NCBI GenBank assembly: GCA_021846605.1
Contig: JAJZWQ010000108.1
Location: 1 to 11,302, forward strand
Source: Bacillota bacterium
GTDB taxonomy: Bacteria; Bacillota_E; RBS10-35; JAJYVN01
Reading direction: 5' to 3'
Length of the DNA: 11,302 nt
Shown here: positions 1 to 8,051 of the stretch, in pieces
Position numbering within the stretch: position 1 is the first letter of the stretch
How the letters are laid out: every line of letters starts with the position of its first letter
Made by a program: the position numbers and the translations under genes
Notes under the pieces: generated by a model
Told to the model about the DNA's origin: nothing
Database searches by the model: none
The model's input: only the letters and a program-made list of their open reading frames with translations

Positions 1-573
1 CGGGACGGCTTCGCGCCAGCCGAGGCCGCCGCGGCCGTTGTCCTGGAGGGCGCGGAAGCTGCGGCCGCCCGCAGCCGGCGCCCCTACGCCCACGTGCTTG
101 CCCATGCCGGCGGCCGCGAGGCCGGCGCCACCGCCGATCTGGGGACTGGCGATCCGACCGGCACCGCCCCGGCCCGCGCCCTGGCGGCAGCACTGGCCTC
201 GGCCGGGCTGCAGCCGTCGGGGATCGGCACGGTCTTCGCCGCCGCCAACGGCAGCATCGAGGCGGACGCCGCCGAGGCGCACGCCCTGGGCCAGGTGTTC
301 GGCACGGGCGCGGACACGGCCGGGGTGCTGACACCGGCGGTCGCGTTCGGGGAAACCTTCGGGGCCTCCGAGGCCCTGAGCCTGGGTCTTGCGGCACTGG
401 CCCTGGAGCGGGGGGTCCTTCCCGCCTGCGTCCCGACGAACTGCGATCCCCACTTCCGTCTGCGGCCAGCGGTTGCCGGCGCCCGACCGGCCGGGGGCCT
501 GCTGGTCCACAGCCACCACCTGGGGGGCGTCTGGGGGGCCACGGTCCTCCTGGCGGGGGGCGGCGCCGCGTGA
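1..573 (+). CDS. Chain-length-factor-like ketosynthase (KS-beta), C-terminal part, cut by window edge
   Basis: This is the 3' end of a thiolase-fold beta-ketoacyl synthase homologue, open from the first base (190 residues visible). The start (RDGFAPAEAAAAVVLEGAEAA) matches the central KS segment RDGFxxGEGAAxLVLE. Aligned with the complete KS at 1635-2813, the first catalytic His (HGTGT) is replaced by Ala at about residue 81 (context FAAANGSIEADAAEAHAL). The second (K-S-Q-V-G-H-G-L-G-A-S) becomes A-V-A-F-G-E-T-F-G-A-S, so Lys becomes Ala and His becomes Glu118. Loss of these residues with the fold kept is typical of chain length factors, which dimerise with an active KS and shape the chain cavity. 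The Cys/Gln position lies outside the window. The stop overlaps the start of the ketoreductase (GTGA). An inactive KS of an aryl-polyene-type cluster is an alternative. Confidence 0.82.
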   Translation, partial: RDGFAPAEAAAAVVLEGAEAAAARSRRPYAHVLAHAGGREAGATADLGTGDPTGTAPARALAAALASAGLQPSGIGTVFAAANGSIEADAAEAHALGQVFGTGADTAGVLTPAVAFGETFGASEALSLGLAALALERGVLPACVPTNCDPHFRLRPAVAGARPAGGLLVHSHHLGGVWGATVLLAGGGAA

Positions 574-1316
574 GCGGAGCCTCCAAGCGCGTCTCCCTGG
601 TGGTGGGCGGGAGCCGCGGCATCGGGCGGGCAGCCGCCCTCGCCTTGGCCGGCCCGGCCACCGCGGTGATGGTGGGTTACCGTTCCCATGCTGCCGCCGC
701 CGGGGACGTGGTCGACGCCATCCGTGCCGGAGGCGGGACCGCCAAGTGTCTGGGGATGGATGCGGCCGACCCCGGGGCGGCGGCCGCGGCCGTCACTTCC
801 ACCGTCGCCGCCTTCGGGCGCCTGGACGTCCTGGTGTACAGCGCGGGCATCGCGCGGGACGGTCTGATGCTCCGGGCGTCCGCCGCCGACTGGGACGCGG
901 TCCTTACCGCCAACCTCGGCGGCGCATACCACTGCCTACGCGCCGCCGCTGCCGAGATGGTGGTCGGCGACGGCGGCGCCATCGTGCTGGTGTCTTCGGT
1001 GGCCGCCACGCGCGGCGTGCCCGGCCAGACCAGCTACTGCGCGAGCAAGGCCGGTGTCGACGGGCTGGTGCGCGCGGCAGCCCGCGAACTGGCCAGTGCT
1101 GGGGTACGCGTCAACGCGGTGGCGCCCGGCTACGTCGACACCGACATGCTGACCGACCTGCCCCCGCGGCGCCTGGCGGCCTACCGGGCCGCCGTGCCCC
1201 TGGGGCGGTTCGCCACCCCGGCCGAGGTGGCGGCGGTCATCGCCTTCTTGGTATCCCCGGCGAGCAGCTACCTGACGGGCCAGGTGATCGCGGTCGACGG
1301 GGGGCTCACCTGCTGA
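570..1316 (+). CDS. fabG: 3-oxoacyl-ACP reductase, FabG-like SDR (ketoreductase of the cluster)
   Basis: A 248-aa short-chain dehydrogenase/reductase, full length for FabG. It has the nucleotide-binding motif GGSRGIG at residues 13-19, with Arg16 and Arg38 suiting NADPH. YSAG stands at 90-93 where NNAG is usual. The catalytic set is Asn115, Ser143 (VLVSSVAA), Tyr156 and Lys160 (SYCASK), followed by the conserved NAVAPGYVDTDM and the C-terminal SYLTGQVIAVDGG. It should reduce ACP-bound beta-ketoacyl intermediates with NADPH in the cytoplasm. The GTG start at 570 overlaps the upstream TGA in GTGA, indicating translational coupling to the KS-beta gene. The position between CLF and ACP genes says it serves this synthase rather than housekeeping fatty acid synthesis, but a housekeeping role cannot be excluded. 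Confidence 0.92.
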   Translation: MSGASKRVSLVVGGSRGIGRAAALALAGPATAVMVGYRSHAAAAGDVVDAIRAGGGTAKCLGMDAADPGAAAAAVTSTVAAFGRLDVLVYSAGIARDGLMLRASAADWDAVLTANLGGAYHCLRAAAAEMVVGDGGAIVLVSSVAATRGVPGQTSYCASKAGVDGLVRAAARELASAGVRVNAVAPGYVDTDMLTDLPPRRLAAYRAAVPLGRFATPAEVAAVIAFLVSPASSYLTGQVIAVDGGLTC

Positions 1317-1353
1317 CGGAGCGGCATGGCGACGCACAAGGGAGTGATCGGCA

Positions 1354-1638
1354 ATGGATACCGGACCGGCCCTGGACGACGTGCGCGCGTACATCAAGAC
1401 GGTGATCGCCGACCGGCTGCAACCCGCGCCGGGCGCGCTGGCCATCACCGACGACACCCCCCTGTTCGGGACGCACTCCGCGGTGCAACTGGACTCCGTG
1501 GAGGTCTTGGAGGTGCTGATGGCGGTCAAGTCCCGCTTCCACCTGCGCCTGCCCCGGGAACTGCCGGCCGCCGATGTCGATACGGCCGACAAGATGGCCC
1601 GATACGTGCTGCGCCTGGCCCGGGGCGCTCTGGCGTGA
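1354..1638 (+). CDS. Acyl carrier protein
   Basis: A 94-aa acidic helical-bundle carrier protein. The phosphopantetheine attachment Ser is Ser48 in QLDSVEVLEVLMAVKSRF, the D-S-(V/L)-E motif starting helix II. The Leu before Asp47 and the downstream VKSRFHLRLP segment also fit. It would carry growing acyl chains as thioesters for the neighbouring KS, CLF and KR after activation by the AcpS encoded two genes downstream. The ATG at 1354 is chosen because of the purine-rich ribosome site AAGGGAG at 1338-1344, nine bases upstream. An ATG at 1326 lies in another frame. The gap from the reductase is 37 bp, the only non-overlapping junction in the visible operon. The stop overlaps the next gene in GTGA. 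Confidence 0.93.
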   Translation: MDTGPALDDVRAYIKTVIADRLQPAPGALAITDDTPLFGTHSAVQLDSVEVLEVLMAVKSRFHLRLPRELPAADVDTADKMARYVLRLARGALA

Positions 1639-2813
1639 CCCGGGCGGTGGTCACAGGACTGGGCGCCGTCACCCCGGTGGGAACCGGTATCCCGGCCTTC
1701 CTGGAGGCCCTGCGCACCGGGCGGCGGGGCCTGGTCTCCCGCCCGCGCTGGATGGAGGGCGACTGGCGCAGTCAGGTCGCCGCGGATGTGGTGCCCTTCC
1801 CCGAAGAGCCCGCGGGGCTGGACCCTGCGGCTCGCCTAGCCGTGGTGGCCGGCATGCAGGCCATCGCCGACGCCGGGCTCGGGCTGGAGGGCGACGCGCG
1901 CTGGCGCGCGGGGCTCACCCTGGGCACCTGCCTGGGGGGCCTGGCCTCGCTGGAGCGCTTCGTGGCGGGGGAGGAGGACCCCGAACTTCTCCTACGCTAC
2001 CCACCCGCCGCCATCACCCAGGCGGTCGCTGAAACTCTGGGGCTCTACGGGGAAAGCCGCACTCTCACCACCGCCTGCGCGGCGGGGACCGATGCCATCG
2101 GCGAGGCCCTGGGGTTCATCCGCGACGGGCGCTGCGACGTGGTGGTCGCCGGGGGGACCGATCCGCTGTGCCTACTTCCCTCTGCGGGCTTCAACGCCCT
2201 GGAGGCCCTGGATCCAGAGGGCTGCCGGCCGTTTGACCGCCAGCGGGACGGGGCCTCGCTGGGCGAGGGCGCGGCCGTGCTCGTGTTGGAGGCCGAAGCC
2301 CACGCCCGCGCCCGGGGCGCGCGCGTGTATGCCGAGGTACTGGGATACGGCGCGGTGAATGACGCCTATCACACTGTCGCCCCCGATCCGACGGGCGACG
2401 GCGCTTGGCGCGCGATGACTGCGGCGCTGGCCGACGCGGGCCTCCCGGCCACCGCCCTGGTCTACGTCAACGCCCACGGGACAGGGACGCGGGCCAACGA
2501 CGAAATGGAGGTCGATGCCCTGCGGCGCCTGCTGGGGCGGCACCGTATCCCGGTGAGTTCCACCAAGTCGCAAGTGGGACACGGGCTGGGGGCCAGCGGC
2601 AGCATCGAGGCGGTGGCCTGTTGCCTGGCCATCGCCACAGGTGTGTTGCCCCCCACCTGCGGTCTGGGGGATCCCATCGTGCCCGACATGGACTTTGCCA
2701 CACCGCCCGGGCGCACGCTTCCGCCGGGCCCGGTGCTGTCTAACTCGTTCGCCTTTGCCGGCCACATGGCCAGTTTGGTGCTGGGCCCCTACCAGGGGGA
2801 GCCACCGGCCTAA
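1635..2813 (+). CDS. Beta-ketoacyl-ACP synthase, FabF/type II PKS KS-alpha-like
   Basis: A 392-aa condensing enzyme with all catalytic residues: nucleophile Cys148 (TLTTACAAGTDA), His281 (NAHGTGT), Lys311 and His316 (STKSQVGHGLGASG). The N-terminus TRAVVTGLGAVTPVG is the standard KAS II start, so I begin at GTG 1635, which overlaps the ACP stop (GTGA). The open frame runs back to an ATG at 1326, but that extension is low-complexity and covers the ACP gene. The protein performs decarboxylative Claisen condensation of malonyl-ACP with acyl-ACP. It is slightly shorter than E. coli FabF (about 412 aa). With the degenerate KS at 1-573 it makes a KS/CLF pair, which points to a type II polyketide or polyene synthase. 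A plain FabF remains the alternative. Confidence 0.92.
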   Translation: MTRAVVTGLGAVTPVGTGIPAFLEALRTGRRGLVSRPRWMEGDWRSQVAADVVPFPEEPAGLDPAARLAVVAGMQAIADAGLGLEGDARWRAGLTLGTCLGGLASLERFVAGEEDPELLLRYPPAAITQAVAETLGLYGESRTLTTACAAGTDAIGEALGFIRDGRCDVVVAGGTDPLCLLPSAGFNALEALDPEGCRPFDRQRDGASLGEGAAVLVLEAEAHARARGARVYAEVLGYGAVNDAYHTVAPDPTGDGAWRAMTAALADAGLPATALVYVNAHGTGTRANDEMEVDALRRLLGRHRIPVSSTKSQVGHGLGASGSIEAVACCLAIATGVLPPTCGLGDPIVPDMDFATPPGRTLPPGPVLSNSFAFAGHMASLVLGPYQGEPPA

Positions 2814-3226
2814 TGCACATGACGGTCCAGGCGGGGGCGCTCCGCCATGGGGTGGACCTAGTGCAGACCCGCCAGGTCCGGCGCTTTCCCGGGGATGCCC
2901 TGGACATCGTCTTCACGGGGGCCGAACTGGCGGCCTGCCACCGCTGGCGTGACCCCTGGCCCCACTTGGCCGAGTGCCTGGCGGTGAAGGAGGGCGTACT
3001 CAAGGCCCTGGGCACCGGCTGGAGCCACGGCCTGCGCTGGACCGAGGTCAGCACCGTCCTCCATCCCGGGCAGCCCCCGCGGGTGCACCTGTTGGGCGAG
3101 GTCGCCGCCATGGCGCGTGCCAGCGGCCATCCGGACGTCATAGCGGCCGTCAGCCACACCGACACCTGGGCCATGGCGTATGTGCTGCTCGTGGGCGAGG
3201 AGGGCGCAGCGCCACCGGGCCGATGA
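2813..3226 (+). CDS. acpS: Holo-ACP synthase, AcpS-type phosphopantetheinyl transferase
   Basis: A 137-aa member of the AcpS family (usually about 120 aa). Motif HGVDLVQTRQVRRF gives the Mg-binding Asp15. LAVKEGVLKALGTGWSHGL gives the Mg ligand Glu60 and Lys64, and AVSHTDTWAMAYVLL is the conserved C-terminal strand with the S-H-T motif. It transfers phosphopantetheine from CoA to the ACP Ser (likely Ser48 of the protein at 1354-1638). The start ATG overlaps the KS stop (TAATG). A second ATG two codons on (2819) is equally possible. A dedicated PPTase at the end of a KS/CLF/ACP operon supports a self-contained biosynthetic cluster; it could also be the chromosomal acpS co-opted here. The last 12 residues (EGAAPPGR end) are not conserved. 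Confidence 0.88.
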   Translation: MHMTVQAGALRHGVDLVQTRQVRRFPGDALDIVFTGAELAACHRWRDPWPHLAECLAVKEGVLKALGTGWSHGLRWTEVSTVLHPGQPPRVHLLGEVAAMARASGHPDVIAAVSHTDTWAMAYVLLVGEEGAAPPGR

Positions 3227-3734
3227 CCGACATCCCCGACTGACCAGGACCTTCTGGCGGGGTGCGGGCCATGGGGTTGGGCCACAACGAACCTGGCACA
3301 GGTCGGGACAGAGGCGACAGGTCGTGCACACCCTGAACACGACTGGCGTGGCGGCCGAGCGGGTGGGCCTCCGCGGTCATGGGATGCAGGAAGATGTCTC
3401 TGAAGCGGGCGGGCAGTTGCATGTCCGTCGCCCATGCCTCCTCGGGTGTCCGCCCCGCAGAAAGCCGCCATCGCCATGCGTCGATCCGGCGGCCCGTGCG
3501 TCCGCCAGCCACGGAGAACCGGGACCGTCCCATCGCAGACCATGACGCATCGCCCTTGGCTGATCGCCGCCCCTGCGATTCTCCAGCCTGGAAACAATGC
3601 CCTGCCCGCCAGACGCCGCAATCGCGCGGAAAAGGCGGTGAAAGCGGCCAGCGAGGACGTCGGTCAACCAGGCGTTTCGCCACGAACTGGACCCGGCCCC
3701 CGGGGGCAACCCGTCCGAACGCCACGGCGCAGGC
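3227..3734. other. Non-coding stretch between convergent genes
   Basis: The 508 bases between the end of the synthase operon (+) and the end of the beta-propeller gene (-) contain several open frames on both strands. None gives a protein with recognisable motifs or normal composition. I see no hairpin with a T tract, so the terminators expected here are not visible. The only notable symmetric element is a 12-base GC palindrome at 3696-3707, which has no loop. Confidence 0.6.
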
Positions 3735-4814
3735 CTATATGCTGTGCTGCCAGGTCCGCACGACGCTCCACTTCGTGCCACCATCCACGGTGGTCAGCAG
3801 GGACGCGTCCTGCTCCGGTTCGTTTTGCACGAGGACGAACCCGACGCTGGCCGAGACGAACGACACCGAACGGGGTTGAGCCGCATCCGAATGCGGCCCC
3901 AAGTCGACACCGGACCACCGGCGGCCGCCGTCGGAGGTCACCAGGACCGGGCCTCGGGCCATCCACAGATACCCGCGTCGCGGCGTGACAAAGTCCAACC
4001 CCGAGGCATACCCGGCCTCGAGGATGCCCGCGGCCGACTGCCCAGTTGACTGCCCAGAGGAAGCGACCACGTCCCATGTCTTCCCGCCGTCCGTCGTCAC
4101 CTCCAGGGTCTTGGGTTGCTGGCCGGCACCGGGCTGTCCGGCGCACACCACGTACACGGTGGACGCGTCGGGGGCACTGAGTAGCTCCAGGATCTCACCC
4201 TGAGGGCAAGACGGCCCCGGCGCGCGCTGCCAACGCCGACCGCCGTCGTCCGTGTTCACCACCGACAGGGCAAGGCCCAGCCAATTCGTCACCTGCGCGC
4301 TGGGCGTGGCGCGAATGGCCCACCCCTGAGTCGCGCTGAGAAAGTCCAGGTTTGCCACGCTGGCGTCGCCAACCGTTGTCCAGACCCGGCCGCCGTCGGA
4401 ACTGTGCACCAGTGCGGTGGTGCCCTGCCCGTCGCACGGGAGGATGCGCACCCAGGCGTCCTCCCGACCGGTTACCGTGGGCGTGCCGCTCTCCGCGTGC
4501 GGCAGGCGCAGGACGGTGGTCCATACCCTCCCGCCGTCACGCGTCGCTTCGACCGTCAGGGTACAACCCTGCGAGGCCGCCAGCAGGCCGTCTTGGGCGG
4601 TCCAAAAGCCGATGCCGTTAATCACCGTCGGCGTGCCCGAGGATTGGCCGGCAGCGCTGGCTGCGTGGTTGGCGACCGAGCCCCTGGACCCGCCGACACC
4701 GGACGGCCGGGCGGTCGATGCCGTCGGCGCGCGAGCGCCGCCGACAGACGCCATGGCCACGGCCACCACCGTGGCGACGACCCACCTCGTGGCCCACCAG
4801 CGCGGGTCCCGCAT
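3735..4814 (-). CDS. Secreted Asp-box (BNR/Ycf48-like) beta-propeller protein
   Basis: A 359-aa exported repeat protein. The N-terminus has basic residues, then a hydrophobic run WVVATVVAVAMASVGG and an A-R-A signal-peptidase-like site. After a Ser/Gly/Ala-rich linker come six Asp boxes of the form [ST]xDGGxxW at residues 91-98, 138-145, 188-195, 240-247, 293-300 and 342-349. Their regular spacing of 47-53 residues implies one propeller blade each. Four Cys may form disulfides. Sialidases, VPS10-like and Ycf48-type proteins share these boxes. No sialidase Arg triad or FRIP motif is evident, so catalysis is not claimed; ligand or protein binding outside the membrane is likelier. I choose ATG 4814 over ATG 4832 because a GGGGGAGAGG Shine-Dalgarno-like run lies five bases before it. 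It follows the GH2 gene by 250 bp on the same strand. Confidence 0.82.
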   Translation of the reverse strand: MRDPRWWATRWVVATVVAVAMASVGGARAPTASTARPSGVGGSRGSVANHAASAAGQSSGTPTVINGIGFWTAQDGLLAASQGCTLTVEATRDGGRVWTTVLRLPHAESGTPTVTGREDAWVRILPCDGQGTTALVHSSDGGRVWTTVGDASVANLDFLSATQGWAIRATPSAQVTNWLGLALSVVNTDDGGRRWQRAPGPSCPQGEILELLSAPDASTVYVVCAGQPGAGQQPKTLEVTTDGGKTWDVVASSGQSTGQSAAGILEAGYASGLDFVTPRRGYLWMARGPVLVTSDGGRRWSGVDLGPHSDAAQPRSVSFVSASVGFVLVQNEPEQDASLLTTVDGGTKWSVVRTWQHSI

Positions 4815-5064
4815 CCTCGCCTCTCCCCCCATCGTCCGACGCCCGTGCCGGGACGGGGGTTCCCTGATGCTGGGATCGCCCCGGGGGGCCCGGCCGCGGT
4901 GGTGGGTGCATGTGCTGGACTCCCCGGCCTCTGATCGGGCGAGGTGAGCTTGGCCATCCCGTTCCCCCGTGGCCTCGTCCCCTTCGGAGGCCCGCGCCGC
5001 ATCCCCCGACGGCCGGCCCCCCGCACAGACACCCCCCTGGGACCGGCTCCCGCCGCCCCCCCCG

Positions 5065-8019
5065 CTATACCTGCTGGGCCAGCGTCAGGGCGAGCGCCGT
5101 GGACGCCTGCGCCCGCGTGGCGGCCGCCAGGGGTTGGAAGGTCCCGTCCGAGAACCCGCTCATGTACCCGCCGGCCACCGCCGCTTCCACGCCGGCCGTG
5201 GCCCAGGAGGCGATCTGGGCGGCGTCCGTGAAGCTCAGGGTCGTCGTGCCGCCCAGCTTGAGGGCCCGGGCCAGCAGCACCGCCAGTTCCTGCCGCGACA
5301 GCGTGCCGTTCGGCGAGAACGTCGTGGGCGATGTCCCGTCGACGATGCCCGCCTGGACCGCCGTCGACACGTAGGGGGCGAACCAGGCCGAGGGCGGGAC
5401 GTCGGTGAAGGCCGTCTGCCCGTTCCCCGGGACAAGGCCCAGGGTGAGGTCGAGCATCTTGACGAACTGGGCGCGCGTCAGATCGCCGTCGGGTTGGAAC
5501 AGCCCGTGGCCAAACCCGTCCACGATGCCCTTGGACGACAGGGCTTCGATGGCCGCCGCCGCCGCATAGCCGACGGGGATGTCCGTAAAGGCCTGGGGGG
5601 TCAGCGGCGCCGAGGCGACCAGCAGCACCTGGGCGGTGCCGGAACCGAGGGTCGGGTGCGTGACCGTCACCTCGGCCGTGCCCAGCTGACCGGCCAACGA
5701 GCGCACCCACACGCCCCCGACCCCGCCGAAGCCGCCGAAGTCGAACTGGGCGTCGCCCACCAGCACCACCGGGCCGGTGAGGGAGATCTGCACGTTGCCC
5801 GAGACGTAGGGCCGGGGGGCGCCGTAGCGGTCGACGGCGCGGAACGTGACCCGCGTGGCGTCCGAGCCGTCGGCGTTGATCTGCACGTCGTCGGCGGTCA
5901 CGGCCAGATGGTCCCCGCTCGGATCGCCGGCAAAGCTCCGGGACAGCACCAGGGTGGACCCCACGTAGCCCTCCAACCGCAGGTCCGGCAACGCCGCCGC
6001 GTCCACCTGCGAGACATCCAGATAGAACGGCGGGTGGGCCAGGCCGGGGAAGCTCCCCGTCTGCGGGGTCAGCGTCACGGAGTGTGTTCCCCCGACGTAG
6101 GCCTCGACCGTGTCGCAGTTGGACCAGATCATGGCCTCGGTGCCCAGGCCCGTGACCGGTGAGGTGGGCCCGAAGTCCCAGTAGAAGGACGGTTCGATCA
6201 CCGGCTGCCATGTCGGGGAGACCTGCGCGCGATACATGGCGGCCCCGGGCTTGGGCACCCGGAAGGTGTCGACGACGCCGGGCCACTTCAGGTTCTCCCG
6301 AATGTTGCCGCTGAGGGAGTCGTAGTCGACCGAACACCAGGCGATCAGGCCAGCGTACCCGTTGTTCAGGGCCGCCAGGCTGTGGACCTGGGCGTGCAGG
6401 AAGGCCTGGTGCTGCTGGTCCCACTGCGAGACCGTGCGCTGGTAGAAGAACGGCTGGTCCAACGCCCCCACCGCCTCGGTCACCAGATAGGGAACGTTGG
6501 GGATGGGAGGCAGCAGGAAGGCATTGTAGCCCGAGTGCGAGTAATCGTCCATGGCGTAGACGTCCTCGGCCCAGTTGATGGTGGAGTGGTCCGTCATGGT
6601 GCCCGAACTCGGCCGCGATCCGTCCAGTTGGTAGGAGAGCTTGCGGGTCTCGGCCCACAGCGGCACGGTGCCGACCACGGCGGGGGCCTCGTTGACGCGC
6701 GTGCCCCAGATGATCACCGACGGACGGTTGCGGTCGCGGATGATCATGTCGTGCACGTTCTGGACGCACAACTGCTGCCAGGTGGAGTCCCCCACAAAGC
6801 CCCAACCCGGGGTCTCTTCCCAGACCATGACGCCCAACTCGTCGCAGGCATCCAGGAAGTGGCGGGACTGCGGGTAGTGGGAACACCGGACCATGTTGCA
6901 GTTCAACGCATACTTCAGGATCGCCACGTCGCGGCGCTGCGCGCGGGCCGGCATCGCCATGCCGGTCCAGGGAAAGATCTGGTGGTGGTCGAGCCCAAAG
7001 AGCTTGAACCGCTCCCCGTTGAGGAAGAAGCCGTCGCCCTCAAAGCTGGCCTCCCGGAAGCCGATGCGCGTCTGGGTGCTGTGCACGGTCACGCCCCCGA
7101 CCCGCAACTGGGTCAGCACGTTGTACAGGGTCGGCGTGGCGGGGCTCCACAGATCGACCGCGCCCAGATTCTGCAGTTGGAGGAACGCGGTGGTCAGCCC
7201 GGGCTGCGTGACGGATGCCAGCGTCGACGCCGAGGCCAGGGGCACCGTCCCGTACATCGGCAGCAGCGTCGCCACGACCTCGACCGGACCGGCGATGGCC
7301 TGCGCGGCGTCGATCGTGCACTCCACGTGGACGGCCTGACTGGACGTCGTCACGTTGGCCGGTAGGGCGAAGACGTCGGTGATGAACGCCTGCGGCACGA
7401 CGTGCAGGGACACCTCCCGGTAGATCCCTCCGGGCTGCAGGTAGTCGATGGAGGCCGGACCGGCGCTGTTGCCTTCGGGCGGCACGTACAGCCAGCGGGA
7501 GTCCACCTCGACCGCCAGGACGTTGTTCTGGGCCTGCAGGTACGGCGTGAGCTCGTAGGTGAAGGGAAGGTATCCCCCCTGGTGCAGGCCGAGGATGTTC
7601 CCGTTGAAGGTCGGGGTGGCGTCGACCATGACGCCCTGGAACTCGACGAAGAGCCGCTGCCCCTGCGCCAGGGCGGGTGGCTGCAGGTGGTTGCGGTAGA
7701 TATAGCGGTGCTCCCAGGTGGTGGGGTTCCAGTCCCAGAACGACAGCGGCGTGACGCAGTGGGGAAGGGTGACGGAGGCAAAGCCGCTGTCGTCGTAGCC
7801 CGGGGCCGCGCTGCCCGTCTGGTACCGCCCCCCGAAGAGCCATCCGGTGTTCAGCGGGACGTGCAGGGTCCCAGCGGCCAAAGAGGATGCCGCGGGCGCC
7901 GAGGCCGCCAGGACCCGACCACGGAGCAGGCTGGGACTGGCGGCCACCCCGAGCAGCCCCGCGGCACCGGCCTTCAGGGCGGCGCGGCGCGAAAGACGGA
8001 AGCGGGAGTCACCCTCCAC
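5065..8019 (-). CDS. Tat-exported, S-layer-anchored glycoside hydrolase family 2 (beta-galactosidase-like)
   Basis: A 984-aa cell-surface glycosidase. Residues 6-40 form a twin-arginine signal (SRRAALKAGAAGLLGVA, RR at 11-12). A jelly-roll sugar-binding domain follows (about 50-205; EHRYIYRNHLQ, FNGNILGLHQGGYLPFTYELT), then an Ig-like domain and a TIM barrel. The acid/base is Glu444 in PSVIIWGTRVNEAP, codon 6688-6690. The nucleophile is Glu515 in VPYLVTEAVG, codon 6475-6477. A C-terminal GH2 Ig-like domain (about 695-800; ADGSDATRVTFRAVDRYG) precedes three SLH domains at about 811-862, 870-922 and 929-981. SLH domains bind secondary cell-wall polymer, so the enzyme should sit on the envelope and trim beta-linked sugars; the exact substrate cannot be read. 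The GTG at 8019 is chosen because GGGAGG (8028-8033) lies eight bases upstream and the Tat motif follows at once. The open frame continues to an ATG at 8238, but that part lacks protein-like composition. Confidence 0.93.
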   Translation of the reverse strand: MEGDSRFRLSRRAALKAGAAGLLGVAASPSLLRGRVLAASAPAASSLAAGTLHVPLNTGWLFGGRYQTGSAAPGYDDSGFASVTLPHCVTPLSFWDWNPTTWEHRYIYRNHLQPPALAQGQRLFVEFQGVMVDATPTFNGNILGLHQGGYLPFTYELTPYLQAQNNVLAVEVDSRWLYVPPEGNSAGPASIDYLQPGGIYREVSLHVVPQAFITDVFALPANVTTSSQAVHVECTIDAAQAIAGPVEVVATLLPMYGTVPLASASTLASVTQPGLTTAFLQLQNLGAVDLWSPATPTLYNVLTQLRVGGVTVHSTQTRIGFREASFEGDGFFLNGERFKLFGLDHHQIFPWTGMAMPARAQRRDVAILKYALNCNMVRCSHYPQSRHFLDACDELGVMVWEETPGWGFVGDSTWQQLCVQNVHDMIIRDRNRPSVIIWGTRVNEAPAVVGTVPLWAETRKLSYQLDGSRPSSGTMTDHSTINWAEDVYAMDDYSHSGYNAFLLPPIPNVPYLVTEAVGALDQPFFYQRTVSQWDQQHQAFLHAQVHSLAALNNGYAGLIAWCSVDYDSLSGNIRENLKWPGVVDTFRVPKPGAAMYRAQVSPTWQPVIEPSFYWDFGPTSPVTGLGTEAMIWSNCDTVEAYVGGTHSVTLTPQTGSFPGLAHPPFYLDVSQVDAAALPDLRLEGYVGSTLVLSRSFAGDPSGDHLAVTADDVQINADGSDATRVTFRAVDRYGAPRPYVSGNVQISLTGPVVLVGDAQFDFGGFGGVGGVWVRSLAGQLGTAEVTVTHPTLGSGTAQVLLVASAPLTPQAFTDIPVGYAAAAAIEALSSKGIVDGFGHGLFQPDGDLTRAQFVKMLDLTLGLVPGNGQTAFTDVPPSAWFAPYVSTAVQAGIVDGTSPTTFSPNGTLSRQELAVLLARALKLGGTTTLSFTDAAQIASWATAGVEAAVAGGYMSGFSDGTFQPLAAATRAQASTALALTLAQQV

Positions 8020-8051
8020 GATCGTTGCCTCCCTCGGAGATGTTCCGCATC

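Noticed and set aside
1326..1634. In-frame N-terminal extension of the ketosynthase to ATG 1326
   Set aside because: The extension lies over the ACP gene in another frame, is Arg/Gly/Pro-rich without homology, and the standard KS start TRAVVTGLGAVTPVG follows the GTG at 1635.
3696..3707. GCCCCCGGGGGC palindrome as a bidirectional terminator
   Set aside because: It has no loop and no T tract, and a 12-base GC palindrome is expected by chance at this composition.
3150..3784. Minus-strand frames in the convergent intergenic stretch, including a Cys-rich VCTTCRLCPDLC segment
   Set aside because: The Cys cluster is short, stands at the start of a frame that then runs antisense through acpS, and has no recognisable zinc-finger context.
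4622..6886. 754-codon open frame on the minus strand overlapping the GH2 gene
   Set aside because: It is a shadow frame of high-GC DNA: Arg/Gly/Pro/His-rich and with no domain. The GH2 frame has clear motifs over the same bases.
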